A stretch of 64,000 nucleotides of DNA from Oceanirhabdus sp. W0125-5. GTDB taxonomy: Bacteria; Bacillota; Clostridia; Clostridiales; Clostridiaceae. The stretch spans positions 5,711,130-5,775,129 of the forward strand of contig NZ_CP115913.1 in NCBI RefSeq assembly GCF_027938815.1, in the 5' to 3' direction. Each line of letters begins with the position of its first letter. Position 1 is the stretch's first letter. The notes under the pieces were generated by a model. That model was not told the DNA's origin. It was given only the letters and a program-made list of their open reading frames with translations, and searched no databases. Below are positions 24,063 through 33,135 of the stretch, one piece after another. The position numbers and the translations under genes were made by a program.

Positions 24063-25631
24063 CTAAAGTTTGTTCCAGAAATCATTAACAGCATCTATTA
24101 AGTATTTTGATTCTATACGTTCCTCTGGATCAACTGGACCACCATATCCAAACCATTCATCAAGATTACGTAATAATGATTTAAATGGAGTTAACGTCAT
24201 TAATTTTGATAGATCATGATGCCATTCATCAATTTTATTATATGGACAAACTGCAATACATGTGGAACATCCAGCCTCATTGTAATTCCAGTATGAGAAA
24301 CATCTTTCACCACTACAGAACCATTTTTCAACCTCAGTGATATTTGATATAGATACTTTACCTGTATCAAATTCCATTCCTTCCTTAAGAACCTTTGATG
24401 GTTCACTAGAAATAGCTTTTCCTGGACAAGCATCCGCGCATTTCATACAGACATTACAGAACTCTCTTACTCCAAATGTCTTTGGTTTATCTGGATGTAT
24501 CTCTAAATCTGTATATACTTTAGCTAAACGTACACGAGGTCCATACTTTTCTGTAACTACCATTCCCATTCTACTACCTTCACCAAGACCTGCTTCAATT
24601 GCTAGTGGCACTGATAACGATGTATCATTTCCACATGGAATAGCTTTATAACCTAACTCTCTTAAGAAAGTAGCCACTTTGTGTGTTACTTCTGCCATGT
24701 TAGAATAACTCAATTGCACTGTTGTATTTGCAACATATGATGGTGCTGCTTTAAATGCCTCATAATCCATTTCAAATGCCATAACTATTATGGATTTTGG
24801 TTCGAATCCTGCTTTTTTTACAATATCTGACTTCTCTATGTTTGCACCAAATGTTTCATACTCACCCTTTTGCAATTTTATTGGATTAAAAAATAAATAT
24901 TCTTTACTACCATCAGGCATAGTAAACAGTTCTGTTTTGGGAGTTGCCCACTCAGTATATGTCCATCTTTTTGTTCTTTCATTATATGGTGCAATCCCTA
25001 CCAAATCAGCTCCTAAAAATTTAGCAGCTTTCTTAACATATTTAGCAGCATCTTTTGAATCTTTGAATTCATACGGTGATTTATTCTTCATTAACCTTTT
25101 ATCTACCGTTGAATTATCCCAAGAATACAACCCTTGAACAAAAACAGGCGTATCACTCATTTTTTCGCCAGTCATAGGATTAATTGGAAATGTTTGAATC
25201 GGAGAATTAACAGCTCCTAACTTACTTCCTCCCCCAAAGTGTTTATCCATACTTGCACCTGCTATTCCTAATGCAATCTCCACTTCTCTATATCCAACTT
25301 TGTTTGGATCATGTGTTCTTCCTTTTAACACTCTAGATTGTATTCCAAAATAATTTACAAGCCCAGCTGGAAGAGTATGAAACTCTTTTGAATATGTTTT
25401 TTTAATATATTCATCCTCAAAAGGTTCATTATCCCAAAATCCACGTATAAACATACAATTTTGAAAACTAAATCCTTTAAAGTCTTTTGTAACTTCTGCT
25501 GGAAAATCATCTTGTTCTTTTGCAAGCTCCACTGCCATAACCTTCTTAGGGTTTGATGCCATAGTCGCTCCTGCTATGGCAGTTGAAACTCCAGCCACTC
25601 CAGTAGCTTTTATAAATTCACGTCTATTCAT
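24063..25631 (-). CDS. rdhA: Reductive dehalogenase catalytic subunit RdhA (locus 2)
   Basis: A 522-residue paralogue of the RdhA at 17517. Tat signal MNRREFIKATG, then a likely cleavage near residue 34. Cluster motifs are C392-x2-C395-x2-C398-x3-C402-P and C444-x10-C455-x2-C458-x3-C462-P. Y309, N335 and R368 keep the 26- and 33-residue spacing of the PceA catalytic residues. The C-terminal third is almost identical to RdhA1, while residues 80-180, which line the substrate pocket in this family, differ strongly, so substrates may differ. Operon tatA3-rdhA2-rdhB2 with a triple operator upstream. Confidence 0.92.
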   Translation of the reverse strand: MNRREFIKATGVAGVSTAIAGATMASNPKKVMAVELAKEQDDFPAEVTKDFKGFSFQNCMFIRGFWDNEPFEDEYIKKTYSKEFHTLPAGLVNYFGIQSRVLKGRTHDPNKVGYREVEIALGIAGASMDKHFGGGSKLGAVNSPIQTFPINPMTGEKMSDTPVFVQGLYSWDNSTVDKRLMKNKSPYEFKDSKDAAKYVKKAAKFLGADLVGIAPYNERTKRWTYTEWATPKTELFTMPDGSKEYLFFNPIKLQKGEYETFGANIEKSDIVKKAGFEPKSIIVMAFEMDYEAFKAAPSYVANTTVQLSYSNMAEVTHKVATFLRELGYKAIPCGNDTSLSVPLAIEAGLGEGSRMGMVVTEKYGPRVRLAKVYTDLEIHPDKPKTFGVREFCNVCMKCADACPGKAISSEPSKVLKEGMEFDTGKVSISNITEVEKWFCSGERCFSYWNYNEAGCSTCIAVCPYNKIDEWHHDLSKLMTLTPFKSLLRNLDEWFGYGGPVDPEERIESKYLIDAVNDFWNKL

Positions 25632-25648
25632 ATATATACCTCCTTTGT

Positions 25649-25834
25649 TTACTTACTGCTCTCAATTTCAACAGCTTCTTTTATTTCATCTTCTGCAGCT
25701 TTTGCAGATTTTTTAAACTCACGTATTGTATCTCCAAAAGACTTCCCAATCTCCGGTAATTTCTTAGGACCAAATATTAAAAAACCAACAACTAAAATAA
25801 TAATTAATTCTGTTCCACCTAATCTTCCAAACAT
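25649..25834 (-). CDS. tatA: Twin-arginine translocase subunit TatA (copy 3)
   Basis: A 61-residue TatA (MFGRLGGTELIIILVVGFL, FGPKKLPEIGKSFGDTIREFKK, acidic tail). It sits 17 bases upstream of rdhA2, mirroring tatA1-rdhA1, with GAGGTGA before the start. Having one tatA per dehalogenase unit suggests that the export component moved and was duplicated with its substrate. Confidence 0.93.
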   Translation of the reverse strand: MFGRLGGTELIIILVVGFLIFGPKKLPEIGKSFGDTIREFKKSAKAAEDEIKEAVEIESSK

Positions 25835-25894
25835 ACTCTCACCTCCTCTAAGCTTAAAGTATATTTGTTAAAAATTTAATTAAGCACTCTTTTA

Positions 25895-26003
25895 ATTTTA
25901 GTTATTAATTAGTTTTTTACAATCATTTGGGACAATTGTCCCTCCAATGGGACTATTGTCCCACCTTGTGACTATAGTCAACTAGTTATGTGTATACTAT
26001 AAT
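25895..26003. promoter_or_regulatory. Divergent operator-promoter between tatA3-rdhA2 and xre2
   Basis: Three operators in a row: GGGACAATTGTCCC (25929-25942, perfect palindrome), GGGACTATTGTCCC (25949-25962) and TGACTATAGTCA (25969-25980, perfect palindrome), with cores 19-20 bp apart. Leftward, 8 bp after the first comes TTGTAA (25917-25922), 16 bp, TAAAAT (25895-25900). Rightward, TAGTCA (25975-25980) inside the third operator is placed as -35, 17 bp before TATAAT (25998-26003), for xre2. This suggests leftward activation and self-repression of xre2. Confidence 0.7.
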
Positions 26004-26130
26004 GTAATTAATGTATTATCATTAAAAATTCTGAAAAAATTATACGTAAATTTATGTTTGTAAACTTATTGATTAAATTATTGATAATTATCGGATTATT
26101 TTTCTATAATTATGAAATAAGGAGAGTATT

Positions 26131-27033
26131 ATGAAAGAAATAAATTATTATTTTGAAATTGGACCATATCTAAAAAAACTTAGAGAAAAGAAAAATATGT
26201 CTAGATCTCAACTTGCAGATGGTATCTGTTCTGTATCATATATTGCTAGAATTGAAAATGGAAACCGCTGCCCTAGTTCAGTTATTTTAAGACAAATATC
26301 AAATAAACTAGGTATTACACCAGAGCATCTATTTAGGGCAATTGAATCTCCTAAAGGCTTATATGTACAAGAAATTATAAATCAAATTATGCTTTATGTT
26401 GAACGATATGATTTTGCAAATCTTTTTAATTTATTAAATGATAAAAAAAATTATGAACATCTTGATATTCTCTCCATTCATGATTATCAAATAATACAAA
26501 CAGTGAAATATTGCAGCAAAGCTTTCTTAGATAATAATTATGAAGCTGGTATTAAAGCGGCAAAAAAAATGCGAGACCTTACTTACATTAAGGAAAGTAC
26601 ACCTACAGATATTGAATTTATGCTCATGAATATTTATGGATTTTTTCTATTATTAAATAATCAAAAAAAAGAATCATATAATTATTTAAATAAAATAAAA
26701 AAATATGTTGATGATCTAAGCATACTTCATACCCCTGTTGCAATACCAAGATTTTATTCCGTTTATATATCAGCATGTATTGATACAGGTAATTTATATG
26801 AAGCTGGTTCATATATTGATTATGCAATTGATTATTGTAAAAAAAATAATACTCATATTCTTTTAAGAGAACTATATTTTTTAAAGGGTGAATTATGTTA
26901 TCGACTTGGAAATAAAGATGAATTCAAAATTTGGTATGATAAAGCAGTATTAGTTCATGAATTGTGTAAATATACAGATACAGAATATTTTATTTTATTT
27001 ACTGAAAATAGATTAAAAAACCTAGCTAATTAG
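26131..27033 (+). CDS. XRE-family regulator with TPR-like C-terminal domain (locus 2)
   Basis: A 300-residue paralogue of the regulator at 19887. The XRE helix-turn-helix (IGPYLKKLREKKNMSRSQLADGICSVSYIARIENGNRCPSSVILRQI) is nearly identical in the recognition region, which implies that the two proteins bind the same DNA sequence. The TPR-like C-terminal part is more diverged, as expected if the ligands differ. AAGGAG precedes the start. It is divergent from tatA3-rdhA2-rdhB2, across a triple operator. Confidence 0.87.
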   Translation: MKEINYYFEIGPYLKKLREKKNMSRSQLADGICSVSYIARIENGNRCPSSVILRQISNKLGITPEHLFRAIESPKGLYVQEIINQIMLYVERYDFANLFNLLNDKKNYEHLDILSIHDYQIIQTVKYCSKAFLDNNYEAGIKAAKKMRDLTYIKESTPTDIEFMLMNIYGFFLLLNNQKKESYNYLNKIKKYVDDLSILHTPVAIPRFYSVYISACIDTGNLYEAGSYIDYAIDYCKKNNTHILLRELYFLKGELCYRLGNKDEFKIWYDKAVLVHELCKYTDTEYFILFTENRLKNLAN

Positions 27034-27046
27034 CTAGGTTTTTGTT
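27016..27046. terminator. Bidirectional terminator between xre2 and tatC
   Basis: AAAACCTAGCTAATTAGCTAGGTTTT inverted repeat overlapping the xre2 stop codon, with T/A runs on both sides. Confidence 0.75.
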
Positions 27047-27780
27047 TAATTATTTATCTGTGCTTTTCTCTTCTTTTTTTCATTTATTTTACATAAGAAT
27101 ATGCTGAACTCATAAAGTAAAGCTAATGGAATTAATGCAATCCCCATTGATACTGGCTCTGGAGGCGTTAAAAATGCACAAGCAATTAGAAGTGCAAAAT
27201 AAGCATATTTTCTAATAACAGCTAGTAGTTGTGAACTTAAAACTCCAATATAGGAAAGTATAAAAACTAAAACAGGCATTTGAAATATAAGTCCAAAATA
27301 CAACATCATCTTACTTATAAAATCAATATAAGTATTAGCCCCCATAACAATTGTCAAATTAGAGGTTCCCGCAAGCTGCTGAGAAAATCTAACATAATAT
27401 GGAATAAGCACAAAGTATGAAAATCCTATTCCTAAAATAAATAGAATAAATATCATTGGAATATATTTATAAACAAATCTTCTCTCTTTTTTTGTTAAAG
27501 CTGGTCTTATAAATAACCACATTTCTATAATAATATATGGAAATGTCACAATAAAAGCAGCCATTGAGGAAACCTTAAGAGACAATAATAAGGGATCAGT
27601 TATATTAAATACATTTAAATTTACCTCTACTACTTTAGATGTTAAGGTAATAAAATCAAGAATTTGCGGAACAAACATAAAAGTAGCGGCTAAAACAATT
27701 GTGAAAACAATTAATGCTCTTAAAAATCTTTTACGCAGCTCTTTTAAGTGATCCATAAATTTCTCATCATGCTGTGTCAT
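27046..27780 (-). CDS. tatC: Twin-arginine translocase subunit TatC
   Basis: A 244-residue six-helix membrane protein, the receptor for twin-arginine signals. The N-terminal cytoplasmic region DEKFMDHLKELRKRFLRALIVF has the conserved HLxELRxR motif, and the later F-x-P-Y-I and LTPPEPVS motifs are present. The ATG at 27780 follows GGTGAT and is preferred to an upstream GTG. It is the last gene of the men operon, so quinone synthesis and protein export are produced together. Confidence 0.93.
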   Translation of the reverse strand: MTQHDEKFMDHLKELRKRFLRALIVFTIVLAATFMFVPQILDFITLTSKVVEVNLNVFNITDPLLLSLKVSSMAAFIVTFPYIIIEMWLFIRPALTKKERRFVYKYIPMIFILFILGIGFSYFVLIPYYVRFSQQLAGTSNLTIVMGANTYIDFISKMMLYFGLIFQMPVLVFILSYIGVLSSQLLAVIRKYAYFALLIACAFLTPPEPVSMGIALIPLALLYEFSIFLCKINEKKKRKAQINN

Positions 27781-27802
27781 ATTAATCACCTACTTTTTAT
27801 TA

Positions 27803-28516
27803 TTAAGGCTTTACTCCAATGTGTAAAGCCGCTGCTCCACCTGCATAAGACTTTACTTTTACTTGAGCAAACCCTACTTTTTTGAATAAATCTTTTAATT
27901 CCTTTTTACTTAAAAATTTTTCAGTTGAATCATTAAGCCATTGATATTCTTTCTTATGTTTTGAAAATACTTGTCCCATTATTGGCATAATATATTTGAA
28001 ATATAACCAATATAACTGTTTATATACTGGTATTGTTGGATGTGATGTATCTAAACATGCAACTTTCCCTCCAGGCTTTACAACCCTCATCATTTCACTA
28101 ATAACCTGTTCATAATCAGGAGTATTTCTTAATCCAAATCCTATAGTTACATTATCAAATGTATTATCATCAAAAGGTAACTTCATAGCATTTCCATGTA
28201 CAAACTCAACATTATCTAACATAAGTATTTCCTTTTTATACTCTGCTACAGATAACATATTTTCTGAAAAATCTAATCCAATAACTGAAATTTTTCCATC
28301 AGTTTTCTTTGATAACATAATACTAAAATCACCTGTACCACAACACACATCCAATATCTTAGAGTCATCTCCTATATTCAGCTGCTTTATTGTATTTTGC
28401 TTCCACCTCTTGTGCATGTTAAAACTAATAATATTATTTAATTTATCATAATCATTTGATATACTTTGAAAAACCTCGTACACTTTTTCTTGTTTATTAA
28501 ACTGTTTTTTAGTCAT
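27803..28516 (-). CDS. menG: Demethylmenaquinone methyltransferase
   Basis: A 237-residue UbiE/MenG methyltransferase. The SAM-binding motif ILDVCCGTGDFSIML, the family motif GLDFSENML and VTIGFGLRNTPDYE are intact, as is MMRVVKPGGKVACLDTSHP. It performs the last step of menaquinone synthesis, C-methylation of demethylmenaquinol. It lies between menA (upstream, four bases) and tatC. Confidence 0.93.
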   Translation of the reverse strand: MTKKQFNKQEKVYEVFQSISNDYDKLNNIISFNMHKRWKQNTIKQLNIGDDSKILDVCCGTGDFSIMLSKKTDGKISVIGLDFSENMLSVAEYKKEILMLDNVEFVHGNAMKLPFDDNTFDNVTIGFGLRNTPDYEQVISEMMRVVKPGGKVACLDTSHPTIPVYKQLYWLYFKYIMPIMGQVFSKHKKEYQWLNDSTEKFLSKKELKDLFKKVGFAQVKVKSYAGGAAALHIGVKP

Positions 28517-28520
28517 ATTA

Positions 28521-29420
28521 TTATATACCTGCCTTAAATATGATTGATATTAATAACCCCATAATTACAGCTAAGTGATACTTCACTCCCACTTTACCTA
28601 TAAGCCCCATAGTTCTCCCTTTTGTTTTAATACTCTTCTCATATGATAAAAAATCAGTTATACATTTATATGGAAATATTAAAAGAACAATAGCACAAAC
28701 AATTATTGGATAAAGACCCAAAAATACTAAAACACCTGTTAAGATGAGTACCAACATAACATTAAAAACCCACAGTTTCTCAGCATTTCTTCTTCCTATT
28801 ATTATAGGTAATGTCCTTCTGCCTGCCTCTTTATCTCCATCTAAATCACTCAAATTATTAGAAAGTAGAATGGTTCCTATATATAAAGTTGTAGGAATTG
28901 CTACTACCACTGTACTTAAATTTAAAACCCCTGATTGAATATAGATTACTGTTGTTGTAATACCAATCCCCATAGTTACTCCCGATACGATTTCCCCTAT
29001 TGGTGTATATGAAATAGGTAATGGTCCACTAGCATATAAAATTGCTATAATTCCTCCAGTAATACCTACAAGTAAAATATAATAGCTTGTCTGACTTCCA
29101 AGAAAAACACCTATCATAAAAGCTGTTAGTTCAAATAAAATTATAATAAATAAAACTTGTTTAGGTGTAATCTCCCCACTTACAAGTGCTTTTTCATGAA
29201 CTTTATCCTCTCCATCTGCCCCACGTTTAAAATCAAAATAATCATTTGTCATATTAGTACCGCTTTGAATCAGTATCATTGCAATCATCAATAATACAAG
29301 ATAAACAACATTACACTGTCCATATGCATACCATGAATACGTTGACCCTAATAATACTGGAATAACTCCTGCAACAAGAGTTTTTATATCCATAAGCTTT
29401 ATTATAGATTTAATACTCAT
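28521..29420 (-). CDS. menA: 1,4-dihydroxy-2-naphthoate polyprenyltransferase
   Basis: A 299-residue, roughly nine-helix UbiA-superfamily enzyme. The two aspartate-rich motifs are NDYFDFKRGADGEDK and NNLSDLDGDKEAGRR, which bind the prenyl diphosphate through magnesium. It joins DHNA to the polyprenyl chain made by the operon's first gene, giving demethylmenaquinone. It is one base downstream of the thioesterase gene and four upstream of menG. Confidence 0.93.
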   Translation of the reverse strand: MSIKSIIKLMDIKTLVAGVIPVLLGSTYSWYAYGQCNVVYLVLLMIAMILIQSGTNMTNDYFDFKRGADGEDKVHEKALVSGEITPKQVLFIIILFELTAFMIGVFLGSQTSYYILLVGITGGIIAILYASGPLPISYTPIGEIVSGVTMGIGITTTVIYIQSGVLNLSTVVVAIPTTLYIGTILLSNNLSDLDGDKEAGRRTLPIIIGRRNAEKLWVFNVMLVLILTGVLVFLGLYPIIVCAIVLLIFPYKCITDFLSYEKSIKTKGRTMGLIGKVGVKYHLAVIMGLLISIIFKAGI

Positions 29421-29421
29421 G

Positions 29422-29796
29422 TTATCTCACTCCCTTTATAATTGCATTTGATACAGTCACATGTGATATCAATACATTGTTTTGATCAATCATTTCAATA
29501 TTCCAAACATGTGACATCCTTCCCTTATGCATAAGCTTCCCTTTTGCAATAATATAACCTTCTATTTTTTTTGGTTTCATATGATTTGCATTCACACTTT
29601 GACCTACTGCTAATTCGTCATCATCTATTATTTGAATTGAGGCATATCCTCCAATAATTTCTCCAAAAGCTATTGTTGCTCCCCCATTTAAATACCCATA
29701 GGTGTTGTCATGAAACTTTGTTAAGTTCATTTTTGCTTCGAGCTCATCATCATTTACCTTGATGTATTCAATATTTAAACTTTCAATTAAATTCAT
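29422..29796 (-). CDS. menI: Hotdog-fold thioesterase, probable DHNA-CoA thioesterase
   Basis: A 124-residue PaaI/YdiI-type hotdog protein: LNGGATIAFGEIIGGYASIQ is the central helix with the catalytic glutamate, followed by AVGQSVNANHMKP. Its placement between menC and menA inside a complete men operon points to hydrolysis of 1,4-dihydroxy-2-naphthoyl-CoA. I start at 29796, with AGGTGA upstream, because an earlier GTG lies in the Shine-Dalgarno region. The function is inferred from context plus family. Confidence 0.82.
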   Translation of the reverse strand: MNLIESLNIEYIKVNDDELEAKMNLTKFHDNTYGYLNGGATIAFGEIIGGYASIQIIDDDELAVGQSVNANHMKPKKIEGYIIAKGKLMHKGRMSHVWNIEMIDQNNVLISHVTVSNAIIKGVR

Positions 29797-29797
29797 T

Positions 29798-30907
29798 TTA
29801 TTCTTCACCTATTTCCTTATAATCAATTGTATAATCTTTCAATACATTTTCATCAATTTCCACACCTAACCCATATCCTTTTGTCACAGTAATCATTCCA
29901 TCTTGTGCTGTGATTTCTGGCATAATTACATCTTTTTCAAAGTAACGTTTTGAAGGGGATAAATCTCCTGGAATATAAGTATCTTTTAGACTAGCTAAAT
30001 GAACATGGAGCATTTTGGATATACCACTTTCAATCATACTTCCTATCCAAAATTGAATATTGTTTTCTCTACATAGTTTTATCATTTCCCTTGCATAATA
30101 TAAGCCACCAACACGTCCTACTTTTACATTTACTACTTTTAAAGCCTTGTGCTTAATTGCTGTGTTTAACTCTTCCAGAGTTTGTATACTCTCATCCAAA
30201 CATATGGGAGTGTTCATTTCTTCTTGAAGTATATTATATTCTTGAAAATCCCCTGAATCTAAAGGTTCTTCTATGCAAGTTAAATTCAGTTCATCAAACT
30301 GTTTCAATATTTGAATTTGCCCCTTTTTGAAACTTCTATTAGCATCTGCTAATAATTGAATATGAGGAAATTCTTCTCTAATACCCTGTAATTTATCTAA
30401 TCCATCCTCTGGTTTAATCTTTATTTTAAAACGATTATACCCTTCGTTTTTATAAAACTTGATTTGTTCAATAAGGTTTTCAACCTCTAAATCACCTAAA
30501 GCAATCCCACCATATATACTTTTATTAGTCTCTTCATTAAAAACAACATCCATAATTGATTTCTTATGCCTTCTAGCATATAAATCTACAATAGCATTTT
30601 CTAAACCTGCAAGTGCCATAGGATAGGTTGGCTGTATCCATAAATGTATCTGAAAGGGATGTTCTATTTTCTTATTAATTACATTTGGAATATAGACATA
30701 CTCTAAGATATCTTTGGAATACATGAGTGTTTCATCTGTATAAAATGGTTCATTAAAGGCGACTACTTCTCCATAACCAATATTTCCAAGTTCATCAGTC
30801 GCTTTTATAATAATTGTTTCTCTATCCTTTAAAGTAGTTTGTGATGATTTAAATGTAAACTTCAAGGGCATTTTAATATGATAAAGTTCTATCTTTTGAA
30901 TTCTCAT
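29798..30907 (-). CDS. menC: o-Succinylbenzoate synthase
   Basis: A 369-residue enolase-superfamily enzyme. Catalytic lysines are in RFKIKIKPEDG and VNVKVGRVGG; the metal ligands are in LLADANRSF, CIEEPL and CLDES. The full set matches MenC, which dehydrates SHCHC to o-succinylbenzoate. Stop and start codons abut menE and the thioesterase gene, indicating a tightly packed operon. Confidence 0.92.
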   Translation of the reverse strand: MRIQKIELYHIKMPLKFTFKSSQTTLKDRETIIIKATDELGNIGYGEVVAFNEPFYTDETLMYSKDILEYVYIPNVINKKIEHPFQIHLWIQPTYPMALAGLENAIVDLYARRHKKSIMDVVFNEETNKSIYGGIALGDLEVENLIEQIKFYKNEGYNRFKIKIKPEDGLDKLQGIREEFPHIQLLADANRSFKKGQIQILKQFDELNLTCIEEPLDSGDFQEYNILQEEMNTPICLDESIQTLEELNTAIKHKALKVVNVKVGRVGGLYYAREMIKLCRENNIQFWIGSMIESGISKMLHVHLASLKDTYIPGDLSPSKRYFEKDVIMPEITAQDGMITVTKGYGLGVEIDENVLKDYTIDYKEIGEE

Positions 30908-32251
30908 TTAATCTACCTCTATTAGCTCCTTCTTCAGTATTTTCCCTGATGCATTCTTTGGAAGAGTATCTAAATAGATAATCTCTTTTGGGATTTTATA
31001 TTTAGCTAATTTATCTATAAGATATTTAATTATCTCATCTTCCTTTAAGGAAGAAACAACATATAGTACAGGTACTTGTCCCCATGTTTCATCTTTCTTA
31101 CCTACAACTGCACATTCGATTATCTTTGGATGGGCATATAGAATATTCTCAATCTCTTTAGGATAAATATTTTCCCCACCAGATATAATTATGTTCTTTC
31201 GTCGGTCTAGTATATATATAAAGCCCTCTTTATCCTTATACCCTACATCTTGAGTATTAAAATAACCTGATATTTTCTCTTTTCCTATATAGCCATCCAT
31301 TAACATTGGACTTTTAATTAAAACCTCACCTATTCCATTTTCATCTGCATCTTTAACTTGAATATCTACACCATGTAAGGGTAACCCTACTGAGTCAATT
31401 TTATTTGGATAATTCAATACTGAAAAAGTAGTGGATTGGCTAGTTGTTTCAGTCATTCCATAAGTTTTATATATAGGAATATTCTTTTCTATGCTTCTTT
31501 CAACCAAAGGCTTTGGAATAAATTCTCCTCCAACTAATACAACACGTAAATCATGCTTATCAATTCTTTTAACAATTCTGTTTAACATTGTAGGAACAAC
31601 TGATATCATGTTAATTTCACTGTTCTCAATTAATTTAATTACTTCTTCTTCATGAAATTTATCTAAGATAGTAAGCTGTGTTCCATTGTATAAACTTCTG
31701 ATTAAGATAGCTAGTCCACCAATATGAAACATTGGTAAAACAACAAGCCAATTATCTTCATCTTTTACACCTAAACTCACTTGTGAGGCTTTAACATGAG
31801 AGTAAAATTGTTTCCATCTAATAGGAACAGATTTAAATTTCCCTGTTGTAGCACTGGTGTTCATAATAACAGCCACTTTTTCTCCATTAAACTCTTCTTC
31901 TAGCTTTACTTGTGCCCCTTCACTCTCATACACTTTACTAAAAGATATAAATTTATCATCATGTGAAAATACAGTCTTTATATCTAATGCACTTAATTGT
32001 TTCGTTATCTCCTGGTCTGACAGCCGTATATTCAACATTAGCACTTCTTTGCCTAAAGCTTGAAGAGCTAAAAAGAATAATGCCATATGAACAGAGTTGC
32101 TTGAAAAAATAGCAACCCTGTTCTCATTGTGCACATATGAAGATAATTTTCTAGCTAATTCTATTACACGGTGATAAACTTCACTAAATGTCATATCATT
32201 AATAAATTTTTTATTAGGCCTTTCAAAGTTATGTTTTTTAAGCCACTCCAT
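30908..32251 (-). CDS. menE: o-Succinylbenzoate-CoA ligase
   Basis: A 447-residue member of the acyl-adenylate-forming family. The phosphate loop reads MNTSATTGKFKSVP (a variant of TSGTTGKPKG), followed by KTYGMTETTSQ, GYFNTQDVGYKD and the hinge and C-terminal motifs DRRKNIIISGGENIYPKEIE and LPKNASGKILKK. It activates o-succinylbenzoate to the CoA thioester. It is 25 bases downstream of menB. Confidence 0.92.
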   Translation of the reverse strand: MEWLKKHNFERPNKKFINDMTFSEVYHRVIELARKLSSYVHNENRVAIFSSNSVHMALFFLALQALGKEVLMLNIRLSDQEITKQLSALDIKTVFSHDDKFISFSKVYESEGAQVKLEEEFNGEKVAVIMNTSATTGKFKSVPIRWKQFYSHVKASQVSLGVKDEDNWLVVLPMFHIGGLAILIRSLYNGTQLTILDKFHEEEVIKLIENSEINMISVVPTMLNRIVKRIDKHDLRVVLVGGEFIPKPLVERSIEKNIPIYKTYGMTETTSQSTTFSVLNYPNKIDSVGLPLHGVDIQVKDADENGIGEVLIKSPMLMDGYIGKEKISGYFNTQDVGYKDKEGFIYILDRRKNIIISGGENIYPKEIENILYAHPKIIECAVVGKKDETWGQVPVLYVVSSLKEDEIIKYLIDKLAKYKIPKEIIYLDTLPKNASGKILKKELIEVD

Positions 32252-32276
32252 ACAATCACCTTTTATTTAAAACTTT

Positions 32277-33119
32277 TTATGGATATTTTGGAAACTTACC
32301 AAAGTCAGGTTTTCTTTTTTCTTTAAATGCATCTCTTCCTTCTTTTGCTTCCTCCGTTGTATAGTACAATAATGTTGCATCTCCAGCTAATTGCTGTAAT
32401 CCTGCTAGTCCATCTGTATCTGCATTAAAGGAAGCTTTTAAGAAACGAAGTGCAGTAGGTGAGTGCTGTAAAATTTCTTTTGCCCACTTTACTGTTTCTT
32501 CTTCTAAGTTCTCAAATGGTACTACTGTGTTTACTAGTCCCATATCCAAAGCTTCTTTAGCAGTATATTGACGACATAAATACCAAATCTCACGAGCTTT
32601 CTTATGTCCAATAATACGTGCTAAATATCCTGCTCCATATCCTGCATCAAAAGAACCTACCTTTGGTCCCGTTTGTCCAAATATTGCATTTTCAGAAGCT
32701 ATTGTTAAATCACATACTATGTGAAGTACATGTCCTCCACCTATTGCAAAGCCATTAACCATTGCTATAACTGGTTTAGGAGTAACACGAATTAAACGCT
32801 GTAAATCTAATACATTTAAACGTGGAATATGATCATCACCTACATACCCTCCATGTCCACGCACCTTCTGATCTCCTCCTGAACAAAATGCTTCTTTCTC
32901 CTGTCCTTGTCCATGGTTTGCACCTGTTAAAACAATTACCCCTACTCTTTCATCTTCACGAGCTATTGTGAAAGCATCTATCAATTCCATTACTGTTTTA
33001 GGACGAAATGCATTACGTACTTCCGGTCTATTAATTGTAATCTTCGCAATTCCATCATATGTTTCATATATTATATCCTCATACTTACGATCTAACTTTT
33101 CCCAAGAGAACTTACTCAT
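32277..33119 (-). CDS. menB: 1,4-Dihydroxy-2-naphthoyl-CoA synthase
   Basis: A 280-residue crotonase-fold enzyme. MenB hallmarks are FCSGGDQKVRGHGGYVGDD, GFAIGGGHVLHIVCDLTIAS (oxyanion hole) and GPKVGSFDAGYGAGYLAR. It closes the naphthoate ring from succinylbenzoyl-CoA. The ATG at 33119 follows GGAGTG, so the longer frame overlapping menH is rejected. Confidence 0.95.
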   Translation of the reverse strand: MSKFSWEKLDRKYEDIIYETYDGIAKITINRPEVRNAFRPKTVMELIDAFTIAREDERVGVIVLTGANHGQGQEKEAFCSGGDQKVRGHGGYVGDDHIPRLNVLDLQRLIRVTPKPVIAMVNGFAIGGGHVLHIVCDLTIASENAIFGQTGPKVGSFDAGYGAGYLARIIGHKKAREIWYLCRQYTAKEALDMGLVNTVVPFENLEEETVKWAKEILQHSPTALRFLKASFNADTDGLAGLQQLAGDATLLYYTTEEAKEGRDAFKEKRKPDFGKFPKYP

Positions 33120-33135
33120 GATTAACACTCCTTTT

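Noticed and set aside
24200..25137. Open frames overlapping rdhA2 on both strands
   Set aside because: They lack ribosome-binding sites and family resemblance; rdhA2 explains the region completely.
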